Assembly (NCBI GenBank): GCA_000310025.1
Contig: FN649739.1
Coordinates: forward strand, 2,448,364 to 2,512,363
Length of the DNA: 64,000 nt
Reading direction: 5' to 3'
Source: Ectocarpus siliculosus
Taxonomy: Eukaryota; Sar; Phaeophyceae; Ectocarpales; Ectocarpaceae
How positions within the stretch are numbered: the first letter of the stretch is position 1; each line of letters starts with the position of its first letter. Made by a program: the position numbers and the translations under genes. Shown here in pieces: positions 35,219 through 48,851 of the stretch. Below the pieces are notes generated by a model. It was given only the letters and a program-made list of their open reading frames with translations. It was not told where the DNA came from and did not search any database.

Positions 35219-37037
35219 GGTGTGGATACCACCAGGCGAAGGGGCTCGGCGCGACGCCCGTGACCCGTGACGACGACCTGCGGGAAAACCAGCCGAGATT
35301 TTGTCGTGTGACATGCCCAATACATTCAAAGTAGTACGGTCCAATAGATGAAGATGTACGCGGGGGGCGGAGGGTGCCTTCGTCCAACAAGCGGGGCGTT
35401 ACAAACCGCTGGTTGTCGCCGCTGCTGTGGATGCATACCGTAGAGATCGAATCACACACCATGCACGCGCACTGCCTTTGATTTGAGAAGATGATGGTAA
35501 ACGACAAAAGGAAAAGAACCGCGGCAAGGCATCCAATCCACCGAGATCACGATTCAAAACCCAATACAGCATACAAGGACGAGATGTTACTAATAAGTAG
35601 GGAAATGAGGTCGGATGAACTCTGTGGTTGACGGTGTTTACCACATCCCCATCGGGCTCCGACAGTACTACGTGCTGCTGTACAAGTATTTTGTACCATA
35701 CTGGACCTCAGACACGTGCCTAGTGCTCGGTACGCGAGCATCAAACAGAGTTCCACGCTGCTGGCACATGGGGGCGCCACCCAAGGGGCCATACGCATTG
35801 CTGTGCACATGCACGCAAAGCACCATGTGAGCTGATCAGCGGCCTGCAGTACTTCGAGTTGTGTTGGAGCAGAAGGCAAATCGAGGTTTTCTCGGCTGCT
35901 CAAGCACAACGCCTTCTTAGAATGTGATCCTCGAGGTACTCAAATGACAGGTTCGCTCACCCCAATTCAGCTGGCGGGACCGGTCAGGTGGGCGAGAAGC
36001 AGCAGCAGAAGTGAGGACACAAGCAAGATAAAGTCGGCGCCAGATCGCAAGTCGCGCTGTTGTTTACCTCCGCAGTCCGTGGAATCAAACATGGTTGAAC
36101 CCAACCCAACCCCGCGTGTTTTTCTGCACGACACGTTGCCCCCCCCCTTGCGCCATTGCGCCAACACACAAGCAACAACACATCATTTATAGCCAGGCGC
36201 GTCGCTACGAAAGGTGTCAGTGAGGGTAGGTACTGCAGAGAATGTTTATTTGTTTCAATTTGGATGCACGTCGGGCCTTGTATGTAGTATGTAGACTGTT
36301 TTCACGAATCTGGTACTGGTGTGGCGTGTAAATACCATTCCAGGGTGCGAGGAGAATACTCTGTTTGTGTGCGGAGGATTCAAGCCAGAAGATATCGCTC
36401 ACTTCACATTTGCATCCACACCATGAGATTTGTTGCCTGCGGTGCCGTATACAGCTGTGTGCACAACTGCTGTCCTGGACAATCACATTTTAATGGTGAT
36501 AGATTGAAATCTACGTGTCGTAGAAGTACAAGTCTATTTAGTCATACATCTGCTGTAGCACCAGGCACGGTGCTTGACTGATGTTGCCTCCCCTGTGATA
36601 TTAAGACTGCACCAGTCGACTACCTGAGGCGATCACATAAACACGCACACCTTTCTACTGCTGGGGGCTACGGGCTACGGTGCACTTAGAGATTACCTAG
36701 GTACTCCACGACCGCAACCAACAGCTACATGTATCATTTTGCTCTGTCGTGTTGTTCGTAACCTACTGTAATTAGCTTTCTTCCCGCCAAGTCTAACCGA
36801 AATGGGTAACCCTGTTTGTTGGTAGAGAAGCGTCGCTTCGGTTGGACCAGAAAAGGTGTCAGAGGGTACTTCCTAGCTTAGAGCAGAGAGCCCACCGTTA
36901 AGTGAGGACAGCGACAAGAACGCCACAGGAACAAGAAACGGCGACCACAACCCCAGCTGGAATTGCAGTTCCCTAAACCGCCGCGTACTGCCTGCCCACC
37001 GACCTCAGAGCACGCCGGATAAGACCAAGCAGCGCCA
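35219..37037. promoter_or_regulatory. divergent intergenic region between UBE2Z and the unknown gene
   Basis: The 1.8 kb between two outward-facing start codons must hold both 5' UTRs and promoters. No TATA box or other motif could be singled out with confidence, and no further coding feature is recognised. Confidence 0.4.
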
Positions 37038-40000
37038 ATGGGGCTTAGGAAGGGGAGTGAGGAGGCGATCCGCCTCATGGACTCCGACAACAAAGTGGAG
37101 TGGGAAGCCACGTTCCAGAGGTCAGTCGAACCGAGTTTTTTGTCTTCGACGACGACAAGAAGCTCACGCTAATAACAAGTCCGTTTCTCTCTGTTCACCC
37201 GTCTGTTTATTATGCATCGGCGGTTTATGCGGGATGGTACATCTTGGTATTCGCGTGCGGAGAGCGAAAAATGATCTTTGTGTCTGCTTTATAGTGTAGA
37301 TCTAGTGCAGTTACCGTAAAAATGGTGTGATGGCACCCATCGGTGATTTCGCACCCATCAGCGTTAGGCACCGGGGGGGGGGGGGCGTACTCTTTTGTTT
37401 TGCAGGCCTTAGCGGTTAGACCATTGACCACGCGTCCTCGAGAGGACGGAGCATTGCATTGTTCCCACAGGACCGATCACCGATGGCCAATCGTTCCTTC
37501 CTACTTTGCCAAAGGTGGCTCAAAAATGTCTACCCTAGTCTGTTTATCCTAACGATATCCCTTCCCGCCTTTTCAAATCACTTTCTACTCCCCAGTACAG
37601 CTACCATCGTCTCCTCTCTATTCCATGCCTCAAACATATCCCTGTACGTCCCTTGCATTTTTCCCAGCTCAGTCATGTACACTTCCCTCTCCTCTTCGTA
37701 CCACGGACATTCCGCGACTACATGAACGCGGTCTTCGCATTCGAAGCCGCAATCACATTTGAACTTGTCGTCTTCGTCGTCGAAGGCCTATGTCTTCGGT
37801 CCATGTCCCTGCACCCATTGGTCCATGTAGGTAATCCTTGAACCCTATTCCTTATTTCAACATTCCGTACACTTCTAGACCCTCCTTGTCCTTGGTTTCT
37901 TTTCTTAGATTCTGTTTTTCTCTCTCGGCACAAGCAACATATATCTTCTCCTTGAACCCCTGTAGACCCTCCGTTTCCAGCGTTTCATGTTCGTCGATGT
38001 CTAACCCCTTCCATACGTCCTCTACAACCTTGACCCATTCCGTGGGTTGTCTACCCCTCTTTTTGTTTGCCCACTTCGCCTCCCATACTATTCTCGGCAA
38101 CCTCTCCTCTCCCATCCCGCACATGCGATACTGCCATGTCAGCTTCCTTGCGTCTCTTCCCGACCGTAGGGATCGGATCCCCAATTCTGCTCTGACGGCT
38201 GCATTACTTGTGCGCTTGGAGAATCCTAGGATGATTTTCGCTGCTTTCATCTGCGCCGCCTCGGGTTCTTTCACTACCTTCTTATTTCCTTCCCATACTT
38301 CTCGGGCGTACTCTAGCGGCGGTACGATTACGCTCTTCAAAACCGTCACTTTGATGCGTGTATCGAGGTGCCGGTTTGCGAGTATTGGGTGCAGCTCCCC
38401 TGCTCGTGCTTTGCCCTTTTCCGCTACCTTGGACATGTGTGCATTCCACGAGCAGTCTTTTGCGATCTCTACTCCGAGGTATGTGTACTGGTCCACTACT
38501 GCAATCTCCTCGATCCGCCACTTCCATCTATGTTCTACTGGTTCCTCCCTGACCTCGTTGCATACCATGACGGCACTCTTCTCAACGTTGGCAGACAATC
38601 TCCACTTATCAGTAAAAGATATGGCACCGGGGTGCGCAAAAATATCAAGAACGGCATGATTTAATTGTATTTCCGCACCGGTATCGGTGTTATCGCACCC
38701 GGTGCGATATTAACGACATAAAACCTGCTAAGGACGAAATTTGCGTGCTTCCGCAAGGTACCGGTACCCTCCGGGCCACGTGTCGGCATGTAACGCGGTT
38801 GGCAGGTTCCAATTGGGGCGCCATTCCATGTATGTATATCGTACCGTCGTGGTTTGCGCAGTAGAAATATCTTGTTTTTGTTTTCTACGGTAATTCGTAC
38901 ATCGAACGCACTCACTCACTCAACCAAGCACACAGCAGTACACATCCCGCACCTCCAACCAACCGAACAAGGAGTTCGTAAACGGTCCTACAGTTGTACC
39001 GGTACCATGCCCCTTGAGGCAGACACAGACAGAGGGAAGCGCCAGCCAACAAAAGAGGGGCTTGCGACCAACGAAGAGGCTGGAATAAAAACGATACCCC
39101 GCCGTTACATACCTTCCCCAGCAGGGAACCACAGCGTCTGTTCCCTTTGGCACACGCCACCCCAAACTCGGATTCGACCTCATCACTATCACCACTCCGG
39201 GCTGGTTGCATGGTACCGTCTACGCAAGCTCCTACTGCAAGAGCTACAGCACGCAAGACGAAGACATCTACGCCTGTTCGTTTCTTGGGTATCGCACCTA
39301 TCGGTGTCATCGCACCGGGGTGCGCTCACTCAGCACCCCATCATGGCCACTGTGATTTCTTCCATACCGCACCCATCGGTGTCATCGCACCGGGGGTGCG
39401 TTCGAAATCTAGATCGAAATGATTTAGTTGCTTTTCCGCACCGGTATCGGTGTTATGACACCCATCGGTGTTATGGCGCCGGGGTGCGATTAAAAACCAA
39501 GATAGGAATGATTTAAAAAACGATCGCACCCCGATGCCGTACCACGCACTTTTACGGTAGGCATGCTTGTGAGGCATGCATGGTCCATCGTTGTTGACGT
39601 GCGGAAAGCGCCGCACAATGAAATGTCTAACTGCTTCCTCGTGTACTTACAAAGTAAATGTCGTCAGACATCGACGGAGCCCTTCGCAACAACAGACTGG
39701 CTGGTGATGCCGTCGGCTTTCCGGTGTAGCTAGCCCTCCAAGCGCCACCCGGCGTGAGCAGGCTTTTTTTACTTCCCCCCCGACAACCTAGGGTTTTGTT
39801 ACGGTGCCGATCCCCGCTGCAATCAACACGGCTTAGATAGCCACGTCAACACAACAACTGCTGCTGTCGTCGCGTCCATTCTTGTTCCTCCTCGCATGGA
39901 AAACGATGTACCTCACGGGATCAAACAGACGCAGGGTACGGTACGTCCCGTTTGATTGGCGGAGTCCCCAGGACAGACGAGCGGGTCGCCGACCTCACTC

Positions 40001-43000
40001 CTCACTTGTGATGCTGTTTAGCAAGCCCGAATTTTTCAGCTCTGGCTCAACTTTTGCGAGACACTTCCACCGTGGTTCACAAACTTGCATTATTTCGGGC
40101 TACTGCCATCCCCCATGTACGCTGGTTGTTGATATTCGGACCCTTCATTTTTTGTTGATGAGGTGTTGTTGTGGGGTGGGGTCCTGTATCATGTTTTTGA
40201 GACATATCCCACCTCCTCCCCCTCCTCCTCCCCCCCCGCTCGACACAAGCTTTCTCGCGCTGCGATCGTTCCGAAATCCGCAGCTACTCGGCCAGCGTCA
40301 AGCGCCTGTCGCAGGAGAAGGGGAAGTCTGAGCTAGTGGAGTTGGACCAGTGGTGGCGGACGGTGAGTCGACAACGAGTGCATCGAAACCGATCTCTAGG
40401 CTCTTTCTTTTGTTCTGACCCGTCAGAGCCGGAAAGAGCGCGTTTGGTTTCGATGCTTTGATTCGAACGCCATCAGTACCCAGCCTTCTGTAGGCAATAG
40501 ACTTGACGAGGATTTCAATCTTGGTGTTAGTGGGGGGTACGCCGTGGGTGTGAGGGGTAGGGATGGGGATACGAAACCCCCCTTTCTGTTTCATAGATTG
40601 ATGATACAAGCCTCGCGATTGCAGGCCTCTTTTGAAACCCCAGGGCAAGCAAGAAACGGTCTACCGTCCGTCATTCGCTCTCCCGCGACCAAACCATGCC
40701 ATCTGCCATCCACCATCTCTTGATCGAAGGAATTGCCGGCGGCCCTTGTCTCTCGCGGAGCGACGCCGTACCTGTTGAAGGACGAGCTCGTGAAGGTCGT
40801 GCAGTGGAAGCTGTGGATAGGCCAGATGCGGCCGTCCCTCCTCCAACGCGCGAAAGAGACCAGCCCAAGCACGGTACGTGCGTGCCCTTTTCTTTTGTGT
40901 GTGGTCCAACAGTTAATTGATTTATTGGTTTGTTCGGGTACATGCATTGCTTGTGAGGTTTCTTACCTTTTTTTGGTGGAAACGTGTTGTTATCTTGCAC
41001 CACATTCTTGCCCGAACACACCCCACGGCGGGGCTGGGGGTGGGGTGCTCATAGCTGTGCATGCCGTAGTCGTTAGAGCATTGAAGTCGCATTCCTACAA
41101 CGCCGGGACGGAGCACGCCGGGTTTCCACCGGACGAGGCTAGCGCATCACCAAGCGCGAACCGCCGTGAGGTTTTCGGCAAGTCGCATGGAGTGTGCGCT
41201 GAATCCTGCTAGTAAGGGAGTTCGGCATCTTGTTCTTACTTCCTCGCATGCGGATGACAGCTGCGAATTACTTTTTTTTTTTCTGGTGGTTCCGCTTCCA
41301 GAGACAGTTATAGCACTGTGTAACTGCCTCAAGGCTGCTTGACCAACTAAACACAACGCAGTGCGATCATTTTGCACGGAGTGAAGGTCCTCGACCCGGT
41401 ACAACATAATCTACTCGACCACCATTCATGGTTACCGCCAAAAAAAAAAGAAACGCGATAAAGAAAGCGGTAACCTGGTTTTCGAGCTCACGGAGCGATC
41501 GGCATGTTTTAGAACGTCGTTGCCAAGCGACGAAAGCCCATGATGGGGGCGACGGGAGGGGTACTCTACCGCTTGGGCGGGCAAGATGGACAGATGGCGA
41601 ACGTAGTTGTGACTTCCGGGTACTTCAAATGTCGCAAAGGCTACTTTAGACTTGCGGGGGCACCCGGCGTTGCCCTCATCCCCGGATGCGGCGCTTTCCC
41701 GTCGAAGGTGTGTTTTTGTCTGGTTTCGTATCGTTTTCGCGCATTTTTTCGTGTGCTTAACGGCTTAGCGGCTCGAAACGGCCACGCGGCTCGAAAAACG
41801 GTCAGGTCAAAGCCAAGAGCACCTTGGCCTTCCAGCAGCTTCCGAGGCCGTCTTTACCGTCTTCACCGACCGCTGCCGCCCGCGCTTCCCCGGAGGCGGT
41901 GTCGAGGGCCGTGAACGCGCTGACCAAGGACCTGTACGGGGTCGGTCCGGCGACGGCCTCCGCCGTGCTGGCCGCTGGGTGCGGGGGCTGCCCGTTTGAT
42001 GCAGACGAGGTACACTGGAAAGTGTAGCGTGTACTCGTTTCCGTGGGAGGAGGAGTGTTTGATGATGCCCTTTATTTTGTTTTTCTTTCTGATCATGACA
42101 CGCCCAACTCATCTCCTCCACAGATGAGAGAGTCTGGGATAGATTGGCAATGAAGTCACGGCGTCAGCGGAAGTGCTTGATGCCCGCTTGAACCTCCTTG
42201 TGAGTGACTTTGAGGGGTGTTGCTCTGCGAAATCATGAGAAAGCTAAGACCTTGGCCGTTAGTGCGTAGTTATGAACCCTGCACTAAAACCTATACAGTC
42301 GCTGTTGGGTAATTTACCCCACAGCTGAAATGAGAAACGAACCACGCAGGAATTGAGGGGTTCTGAAGCGATTGCGTCTCCTCCAGTTGCGTAGCTCGAG
42401 TGTGGGTAGCGTAGCGTGGGGGCGGGGGGGCGCCTGCACCGAGGCGACACACGCGTTTTGGCTTAGTTTCCGACGCACGCTGTCGCGGGGGCTTCGGCTA
42501 ACCCCGACACGACGAACGATCAGCAAACCACCTCTGTGCTCAGTGTCTCGTCGGTTGTTGGCGGGGGGGTTGGTTGGCTGGGGCTTGGCATCAAGCGGAC
42601 CATGAAGTTGTGTGGGTGTGTTGCCTCGTGCCGTGGTGTCTACGTGTGTATGAGTTATTTAACTTGCACCCAATCGACCGCGCGATAACCGGCTGGCCAA
42701 TGAGCTACGTCTAAGGGGCGTGGTTGCGCTTCCGAGCGTCAGCATTCTCTCGCGTGGTGCGTGAGAAATACCTTGTTTGACGTACGTCTTGCCGGTGTTC
42801 GGCTCGATGAAATGTGCATCGATCAGGTTATCGATGCAGTCAAGCGGTCTGGGAAACGCCAGTACAGTCTCAAGGAGTACCTAGAGGTGAGGAGGACTTC
42901 TTGTGTGCCTGCAGATGATGGGGAGAAAGGGTACGTTTCCTCAGAAATGATACGAGCATCTGGACACGCACACTTAGTTGGTGAAGAGCTGAGAGTGACA

Positions 43001-43586
43001 AGAGTGGAAAACAGCGTGCGGGATACATATACCCACCCAGTGCATTATTTCGTGGTTTGCTGGGATGGACAAACCCAAACACAACCCGAAGGTTTTCTCT
43101 GTGCCTGGTATAGTACGGGCCAAAATATTGCACATTGTGTACATACAGCCGCGATACCCCAGGATTCCTACATTTCTTACCAAGTGATACACTTTTTCGC
43201 CTCAGAAGCTTGAGGCAAACATGCAAGCACTGCCACCAAGGCCGCCCGCCACTTTCCCCATTCAATCGACCCGACTCGCTACATGCGTGCTACCCCAGGT
43301 CCACGAAGCCCTGGACCAAAAAGCCGTCAGCTTGGGAACTCCCTGGGACGCCGAGCGTGTCCGCAAGGCGCTCTGGTCGTGCGCGATGCACTCACGCTTC
43401 GGAATGACAGTCCCGCCCGTGCCGACGGGGGCGACGGCGGCGTCGCCGCAAGAAACGGCGACGGCGGCGGCGGCGGCGGGCGGCAGAGGCGACGGCGACA
43501 AGCCCCGCGCAAGAAAAAGCGGCAGTGGGGGGGGCGCAGACGGGGCAGAAGCAGCAACGAAGAAGCAAAAGTCTCGTCCCCATTGA
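37038..43586 (+). CDS. conserved eukaryotic protein of unknown function (ELP/WKL/GVGPATASA family), 6 exons
   Basis: Exons: 37038-37120, 40284-40362, 40730-40873, 41806-42009, 42827-42886, 43206-43586. Phases join and give about 316 aa. I recognise the motif order of a widespread, uncharacterised eukaryotic family: LVELDQWWRTELP, then TPYLLKDELVKVVQWKL with RPSLLQRAKE, LTKDLYGVGPATASAVLAA, a KRQYSLKEYLE segment, and TPWDAERVRKALWSCAMHSR near the end. I know no function for it. The GVGPATAS loop resembles a helix-hairpin-helix turn, so nucleic-acid contact is conceivable but unproven. In this copy the middle is expanded by Pro/Ser/Ala and the C-terminus by a Gly/Ala/Lys-rich tail ending KKQKSRPH, which could act in nuclear localisation. 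Intron 1 is 3.2 kb and holds a LINE fragment and repeats. The exon at 42827 has the weakest boundaries; an extra exon may be missing before it. Confidence 0.75.
37415..38620 (-). mobile_element. LINE (non-LTR retrotransposon) 3' fragment, antisense in intron 1
   Basis: On the minus strand a long frame (38598-37852) reads as the C-terminal part of a LINE reverse transcriptase: SANVEKSAVMVCNE, YTYLGVEIAKDCSWNAHMSK, VTVLKSVIVPPLEYAREVW. In another frame downstream comes a CCHC-type end motif, CDCGFECEDRVHVVAEC, followed by YMTELGKMQGTYRD. The 3' untranslated tail ends near CAATGGTCTAAC (37415). The 5' part (endonuclease, RT palm) is missing beyond 38620, and the frame change between RT and zinc motif shows decay. 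The copy at 2628-2906 is the same family. Confidence 0.8.
38621..39536. repeat. GCACCGGGGTGC / CCGGTATCGGTGTTAT repeat cluster
   Basis: A unit with GCACCGGGGTGCG, about 35 bp of AT-richer sequence including ATGATTTA, then TTCCGCACCGGTATCGGTGT and a second GCACC-GGTGCG palindrome occurs at 38624-38715 and again at 39387-39495. Shorter pieces lie at 39291-39330 and 39364-39400, and a variant lies on the other side of the LINE at 37331-37385. The palindromic GCACCGGGGTGC would form small hairpins. Family unknown. Confidence 0.65.
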
Positions 43587-45886
43587 TGCGTCGTGTGCGT
43601 GCGCCGTTTGATGCAAGGTTTCCCTGCAAACCAAAACGATGTGGCTGCTGGGACGCCGGCGTGGCCGGTGGTGGGAGAGCAGAGAAGGAGAGCGCGCGGA
43701 CAGAGGTTAGGGCCGGAGAATCTAACACGCGCACACGCACACAGCAGGTCGTTACTTCGGGCACATACCGGTGTGGACATGTTGCATCACTCCGGTCGCG
43801 GTTCACGAGCTTGCCCACACCAGCCGTCAGGATCAGGGGCGAAAACTGTAAGCAAGGACGAGCTGCATGTGGCGGTGTTGCTATCCGCTCCTCTAAACAG
43901 CGGCGGCAGTAAAAACGCCGCCTCACCATCTTGAGACCCCGGCAGTGTTTTATAGGACGCCGGCTCAATCCCGACGACAAACAAGGCGGGCTTCAGAGTC
44001 TGGGCGGGGGCTTACCCCAGCCTGTTACCACGTTCTGTAGAATGACGGCTAGACGGGTGGTGTGTTTCAATCAAGCCTACGGCGGCCTCCGCTGTCGCGT
44101 CGATTGACGCGGGGTTGGTTTGCGATGGTCAGGTCGGGGGCGCGCTGCTATCTGCTAGCCGGCGGCGAGATTTTGCAGTGAGCGGCGAAGCGGGTAGAGA
44201 CGGAGTACTCCGACGGAGGTATTTGAGAATGACAGATAACATAGTGGGGTGTGCAATAGGTTCGGGAGGTTCAATGTTCTCGCCGTCTTGGTGTGTTTTG
44301 CCGGTTAATTTCGCGCCATCTGTAATCACGGCTTTGGGATGCACCCTGCCCGTATATTTTCAGTACATTGTAGCCTCAGCAGGTTTTCATTATGCAGACA
44401 TGTTGGATGAAGTATCGAATCGGTGGAATTTCGGGGGGGTTGGTTGTAGGGTCCACGTAAACCCTCTCAATTTCATAGCTAGCTTAGTTGCTTCGCGTCC
44501 TGGCAAATATTTTGATTTCGTCACAACTTGTTGCCCGCGGTTGGCTTACTGGGAAGGAGCTTCTGTGTGGAAGCCGTGGATGGTAAGGAAACCAACAAGC
44601 AGTGGCAGCAGACACCATGAATGCTTGTGAACGGTTCGGAGCGTTTCAGCACCTCGAACAGAATTGATTGGCGTATGCATAATGCATGTGTGTTTGTATT
44701 GTTGACATCGACTGCGCTAACCTGCTGACCAAGCAAAATACGTCAGTCTCAGCGCCTGGCTCACGAAGGACGCTATTTGTGTGTGGGTGAACGGATCCTT
44801 GTCCTTCCTTGTGGCTTTCCGGACGCCAGTGTTACCCCCACCGCACGAGCTACAATTTTTACGGCGGGCAGGAAAATCGCGGCTGGTCGATAAAGGGTAC
44901 ACGTGTGCAACGATTTTACCGCGGTATGCGATTGGTCTGCTAGAAAGGGTGCACACGGGCAAACAATTTTAGGAAATCAGTCCCTTTTCACCAGCGCACG
45001 CAAGCCGCGCACGCCAAATCGTGTGGCATGTTGTCGAGGAGGACAATGCGACGCCAATATTACCAGTGGGAGTTTCGGCCCCCAAAAGCGGCGCCAACAA
45101 CGTGTGTACGACCGGATAGAGTTCCATGCTCGGGCGAGGGCTGAAACCGCGAAAAGCCCTTCAACTACTTTGATGAGAGAGAGAGAGAGAGATGAGAGTT
45201 TAAGAGTCCGCAGCGAGCAGTTACAAGCCCAAATGACTCGCCTGGAGGAAAATTGATTAGTTTCTGAAAGGACAAAAAAACGTCGCCATCCTCGAGGACC
45301 ACGTCCAACCAAAAGACCATCGTCGATTCCATGCCTGGAGAAAAACGCCACGGAGAGAGAAAACAAGATGGGAACCTATGAAAGCCAGAGGTCGCACAGC
45401 CATTCGAGAAGCGCAAGGGAAGTGAAGAGAAGCGCGCGACCTGAAAACACAAAAAAAGGCTTTAGGGCGAGATGGGGGTCAACAAAAAAACACACAAGGC
45501 TACCCACCACCCTCATCCCCAAGAAACAATAACGGCTCAGTCCTCCGGGACCCCGGCATCACGTTGGCTCCGGCCCCGCCGCACTGTTGAGAGCAATTCT
45601 CGGGATTGCTGCTCGAGCTGGCTGTTGACCGAACCCCTACAAATACAAAACATGACACTACGGACGGGGGCTCGTCAGCATGCATGGCTGCATGACCATA
45701 CGCAAACCCTTCGCCCTCGCTCCACTCAACCAAATCGTACACCGCCCCATTGAGTAGCAGAAAACGCCACACATGCTACACGCAAACAAACAGAACACAT
45801 ACACACGCTGTGGCTTCTCGTGCGGCCACGCCACGACCTCACTCGTCGGTTGTTTGCCTCAATGGGGTAAGTCGACGCACCCTTTT
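43587..45886. other. convergent intergenic region with (GA)n tract
   Basis: Lies between the 3' end of the unknown gene (+) and the tentative 3' end of GRASP (-). A (GA)n run is at about 45173-45191. Long frames near 43262-43980 mirror the Gly/Ala-rich coding tail of the gene at 43.5 kb and are not separate genes. The 171-codon frame at 44115-44630 + has no recognisable features. Confidence 0.45.
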
Positions 45887-46599
45887 TCACCCAGACAAGT
45901 CAACATCAATCACGTTCCCCGCGCCTCCCAAAGCCCCCCCCGGGGGCACCCCTACCCCTGCACCCCCTTGCTCTGCTGGGCCCCCATCTGTTCCCGTTAC
46001 TGCTGTTGTAAACCCGTCCGGCGCTACGCCACCGTTGGGGTCTTGCTTTTTTCGAGAAGCTGCAGTGTAAGACAACTGTTTCCCGCCCCCACCCGTCGCA
46101 TCCGCCGCGAGAATGCACATGCCCTTGATAACGCTGGTTGCCGTAGAGCTCCTGAGTTGCACACGGGAGTTTTTCGTCGCCAAGGCGGTTCGAGTGGGGG
46201 GAGGGGGGGGGGTACGCGGGCGGGGCGACGTTAAATAGGGGGGTCGAAAGTGGGTAGCGGGGCCGTTGTTAGCGCGCGCACGGAGGTGGTGTTCAACATC
46301 GGGAGCGCGGGGAACGCCCCGACGGAACAAAAAACAAATTGAGCCGTGCTACATCATGGCCGTGACGCTCACCCGGTTGCGGTCAAACATTAGGGCCAAT
46401 CCCGACAGGGTGCATGAAGGGGAGGCAAGCTCAAATTACAAACACTTCTTACGTAAACGGTGGGGGGGGGGCAATTTCGCATCCGCAATTTTCGAGAATT
46501 CCACCCGCAGTCCAGCACCCCAAATGACACTTGCCGCCGTCGGGCGTATGAACCGTGCCTCGCCTCATCGGTAAGGAGGCGGTTTCAACGAGGGAGCTC

Positions 46600-46641
<42 letters not shown>

Positions 46642-48818
46642 GAGAGAGCAGTTGTCCATGGTTGAATCTTGGGTACCGGTCCCCAAACACGGTGAAGCAC
46701 ACCTCAAGTCCGCCGAAGTCTGACCGCGTTCAGCTATGACGACAACACGTCCCGAAACGAGGCTTGTTGTTTGTTATTGCTGTCTCTAGATCAAAAACCG
46801 TTCCGGCCTCTGCTCAGCACCCTCTGACGCCTTTCGTGGTCACAGTCACAGGCCAACTTTACCCCTGAAAAATGTCGATACAAAATCCCAAATGCAACAA
46901 AAAGGTATGAATAAAAAAACGTGCGCGGGTAATTCGTTCTACGGGCCGGCTCACCGGCAGGATTGGGGTAGCCTGTGCAAATACCCGTGTCCAACCTCCG
47001 CCCCCAGGCATCCCTCGCCGCCCCAAACGTTCGTCGGCAGGACTACCGCCACTCGGACCTAACGCACGCACGCGCCAACAGAACAACGGAACAGGAGGGA
47101 GGTTGTGAGGGGCAAGTCTTGCACACAAAGTCTAGCGGGCAAACTTCTACAGAGAAATGTGTGTGGGGGGCCGGGGATCTAGCTATCGATGGTGAAAATC
47201 CAGAGGAGGGAAAAGCCGCCAGTGCTTATCGTCAATCCCCCCTAAAACTACACAAAAGTTGTCTCTCATGCTTGCCCACAGCCATTGTCGTCCCGACTCC
47301 CGTTCAGAAAAAGCTCAGGTGATCAAGTGCCGTGCCGCTTCGAGTGACAGAAGGGCACGGGCTAATCGACGTGCTGCCTAAAAATATCTACAAAACCGTT
47401 ACAGCACGCATGAAGCCCACAGGCGACGGACGTATGTATTTCCCGGCGTTGATGCCAACGTACTCCTTTTGGTTAGATGCGGCTGCTGTGTACGGTAGGC
47501 TAGGATACCTCATCGGTCTTGGTGTTGTAGACGTAGAAGGACATGGGCTGGTCGAGGTGGGCGGTGACCTCCTCGAACAAGATGTCCGGGTCCTTGAAGA
47601 CTCTCTCCGCCGTGCCCAGGAGGTAGTCGTGCTCCGGCTGGAGCCCCGCAATATGCGACGGCGACCCGGGCACCACCTCCAGCACTCTCACCTGGGTATA
47701 CACACGGCACCGCCAGTTATAAGCTAAAGAAAGTACTACTTATAGTTATCTTGTGCCTGAGGGTTGCGAAAATTCTAATTCCTCGGCTATTGCAGGCACC
47801 AAAGAGGAACCGCATGAGGCAAATATAGCGTGTGGGTTGGGGTGCACGTGCTCCTCCCAAACTGGAAAAAGACTGAGCCTTAAAGACCTAGGACTGCGAT
47901 TTTTCTGTAGTTTGGCTCCATCTGTGTACACCACACACCCAAGGGCACGCGTAGAGGAGAGCCTGTCCAGCAAGAAAACAATCCGCGATGACGAAAGTGA
48001 TACAATAACGGGGTGTGTGCACAGCAGTTCCGAGCCAAATGGGACGAAAAAAGTCCGTTAGAGAGTGATAAAAGAACGGATGCTAGTGGAGGAACAAGAA
48101 GTTCTACCGTGTTATCCAGTCCCACCTGCGCCCTCTGAGAGGACGCTCGGCGTGCGTGTAGCATGTTTTTTCTCTGCGGTACTGGTGATCTATTCATCGG
48201 CCATGCGTACGGGAGCGGTCGACACCAACAGCACACGAATGAAATACTCAACGCATTTTGATTGGCCAGTCGGTCACCTCCATCAACGCCAACCAACACA
48301 TCACACATGTCGAACACACGTTCTACCCGAAAAGCAGCACCCACCAGATTGTCGTCGGCGTTGTGGTACGTGTCGAAGCGAATCGTCACTCCAAGCATCC
48401 CCTGCCCCCCCCAGGAACTCGAGGGCGTTATGGTAACGTCTCTGCATCGGTTGTGGGCGCGCGGGTTCGAAGAAATCGGGGGGAGAGAGTCCCGTTGTCG
48501 TTCATGTTACGCATATAAAATGAGGCAGGTGGGTAAGACCCTAAACGAAAAAAAAGAGGCGGGGGTGCAAAAGAGACACCCAAAACTCCTCGGCATCAAT
48601 GCCGACATCGTAGCTACAAGCTTGGGGTGTGGCTTACCCCCGGGTTACAGCACGCCTCCTTGACAGGCAACCCTTCCCCCCTTCCCTGTATGCTCCAAAA
48701 AAATAGGGATGCGCGTTTCAATACATTCGCTTCGTGCCTTGGTGGACATGGAACACGGGAGTCGGACGCAACGCTGCACCTCCCACCCCTACTGACAGAA
48801 CCTTGTGGCGCCGTATAA

Positions 48819-48851
<33 letters not shown>

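Noticed and set aside
34495-35270. Plus-strand Ser/His/Pro-rich frames opposite UBE2Z exon 1
   Set aside because: They mirror CTG and CCCTTG repeats and carry no recognisable domain.
43262-43980. Minus- and plus-strand 170-217-codon frames at 43.3-44.0 kb
   Set aside because: They are antisense or off-frame readings of the GC-rich C-terminal exon of the unknown gene.
47500-47508. U12-type intron in GRASP (donor GTATCCTA after exon 4)
   Set aside because: The donor resembles the U12 consensus, but no TCCTTAAC-like branch point is seen near the acceptor at 47059.
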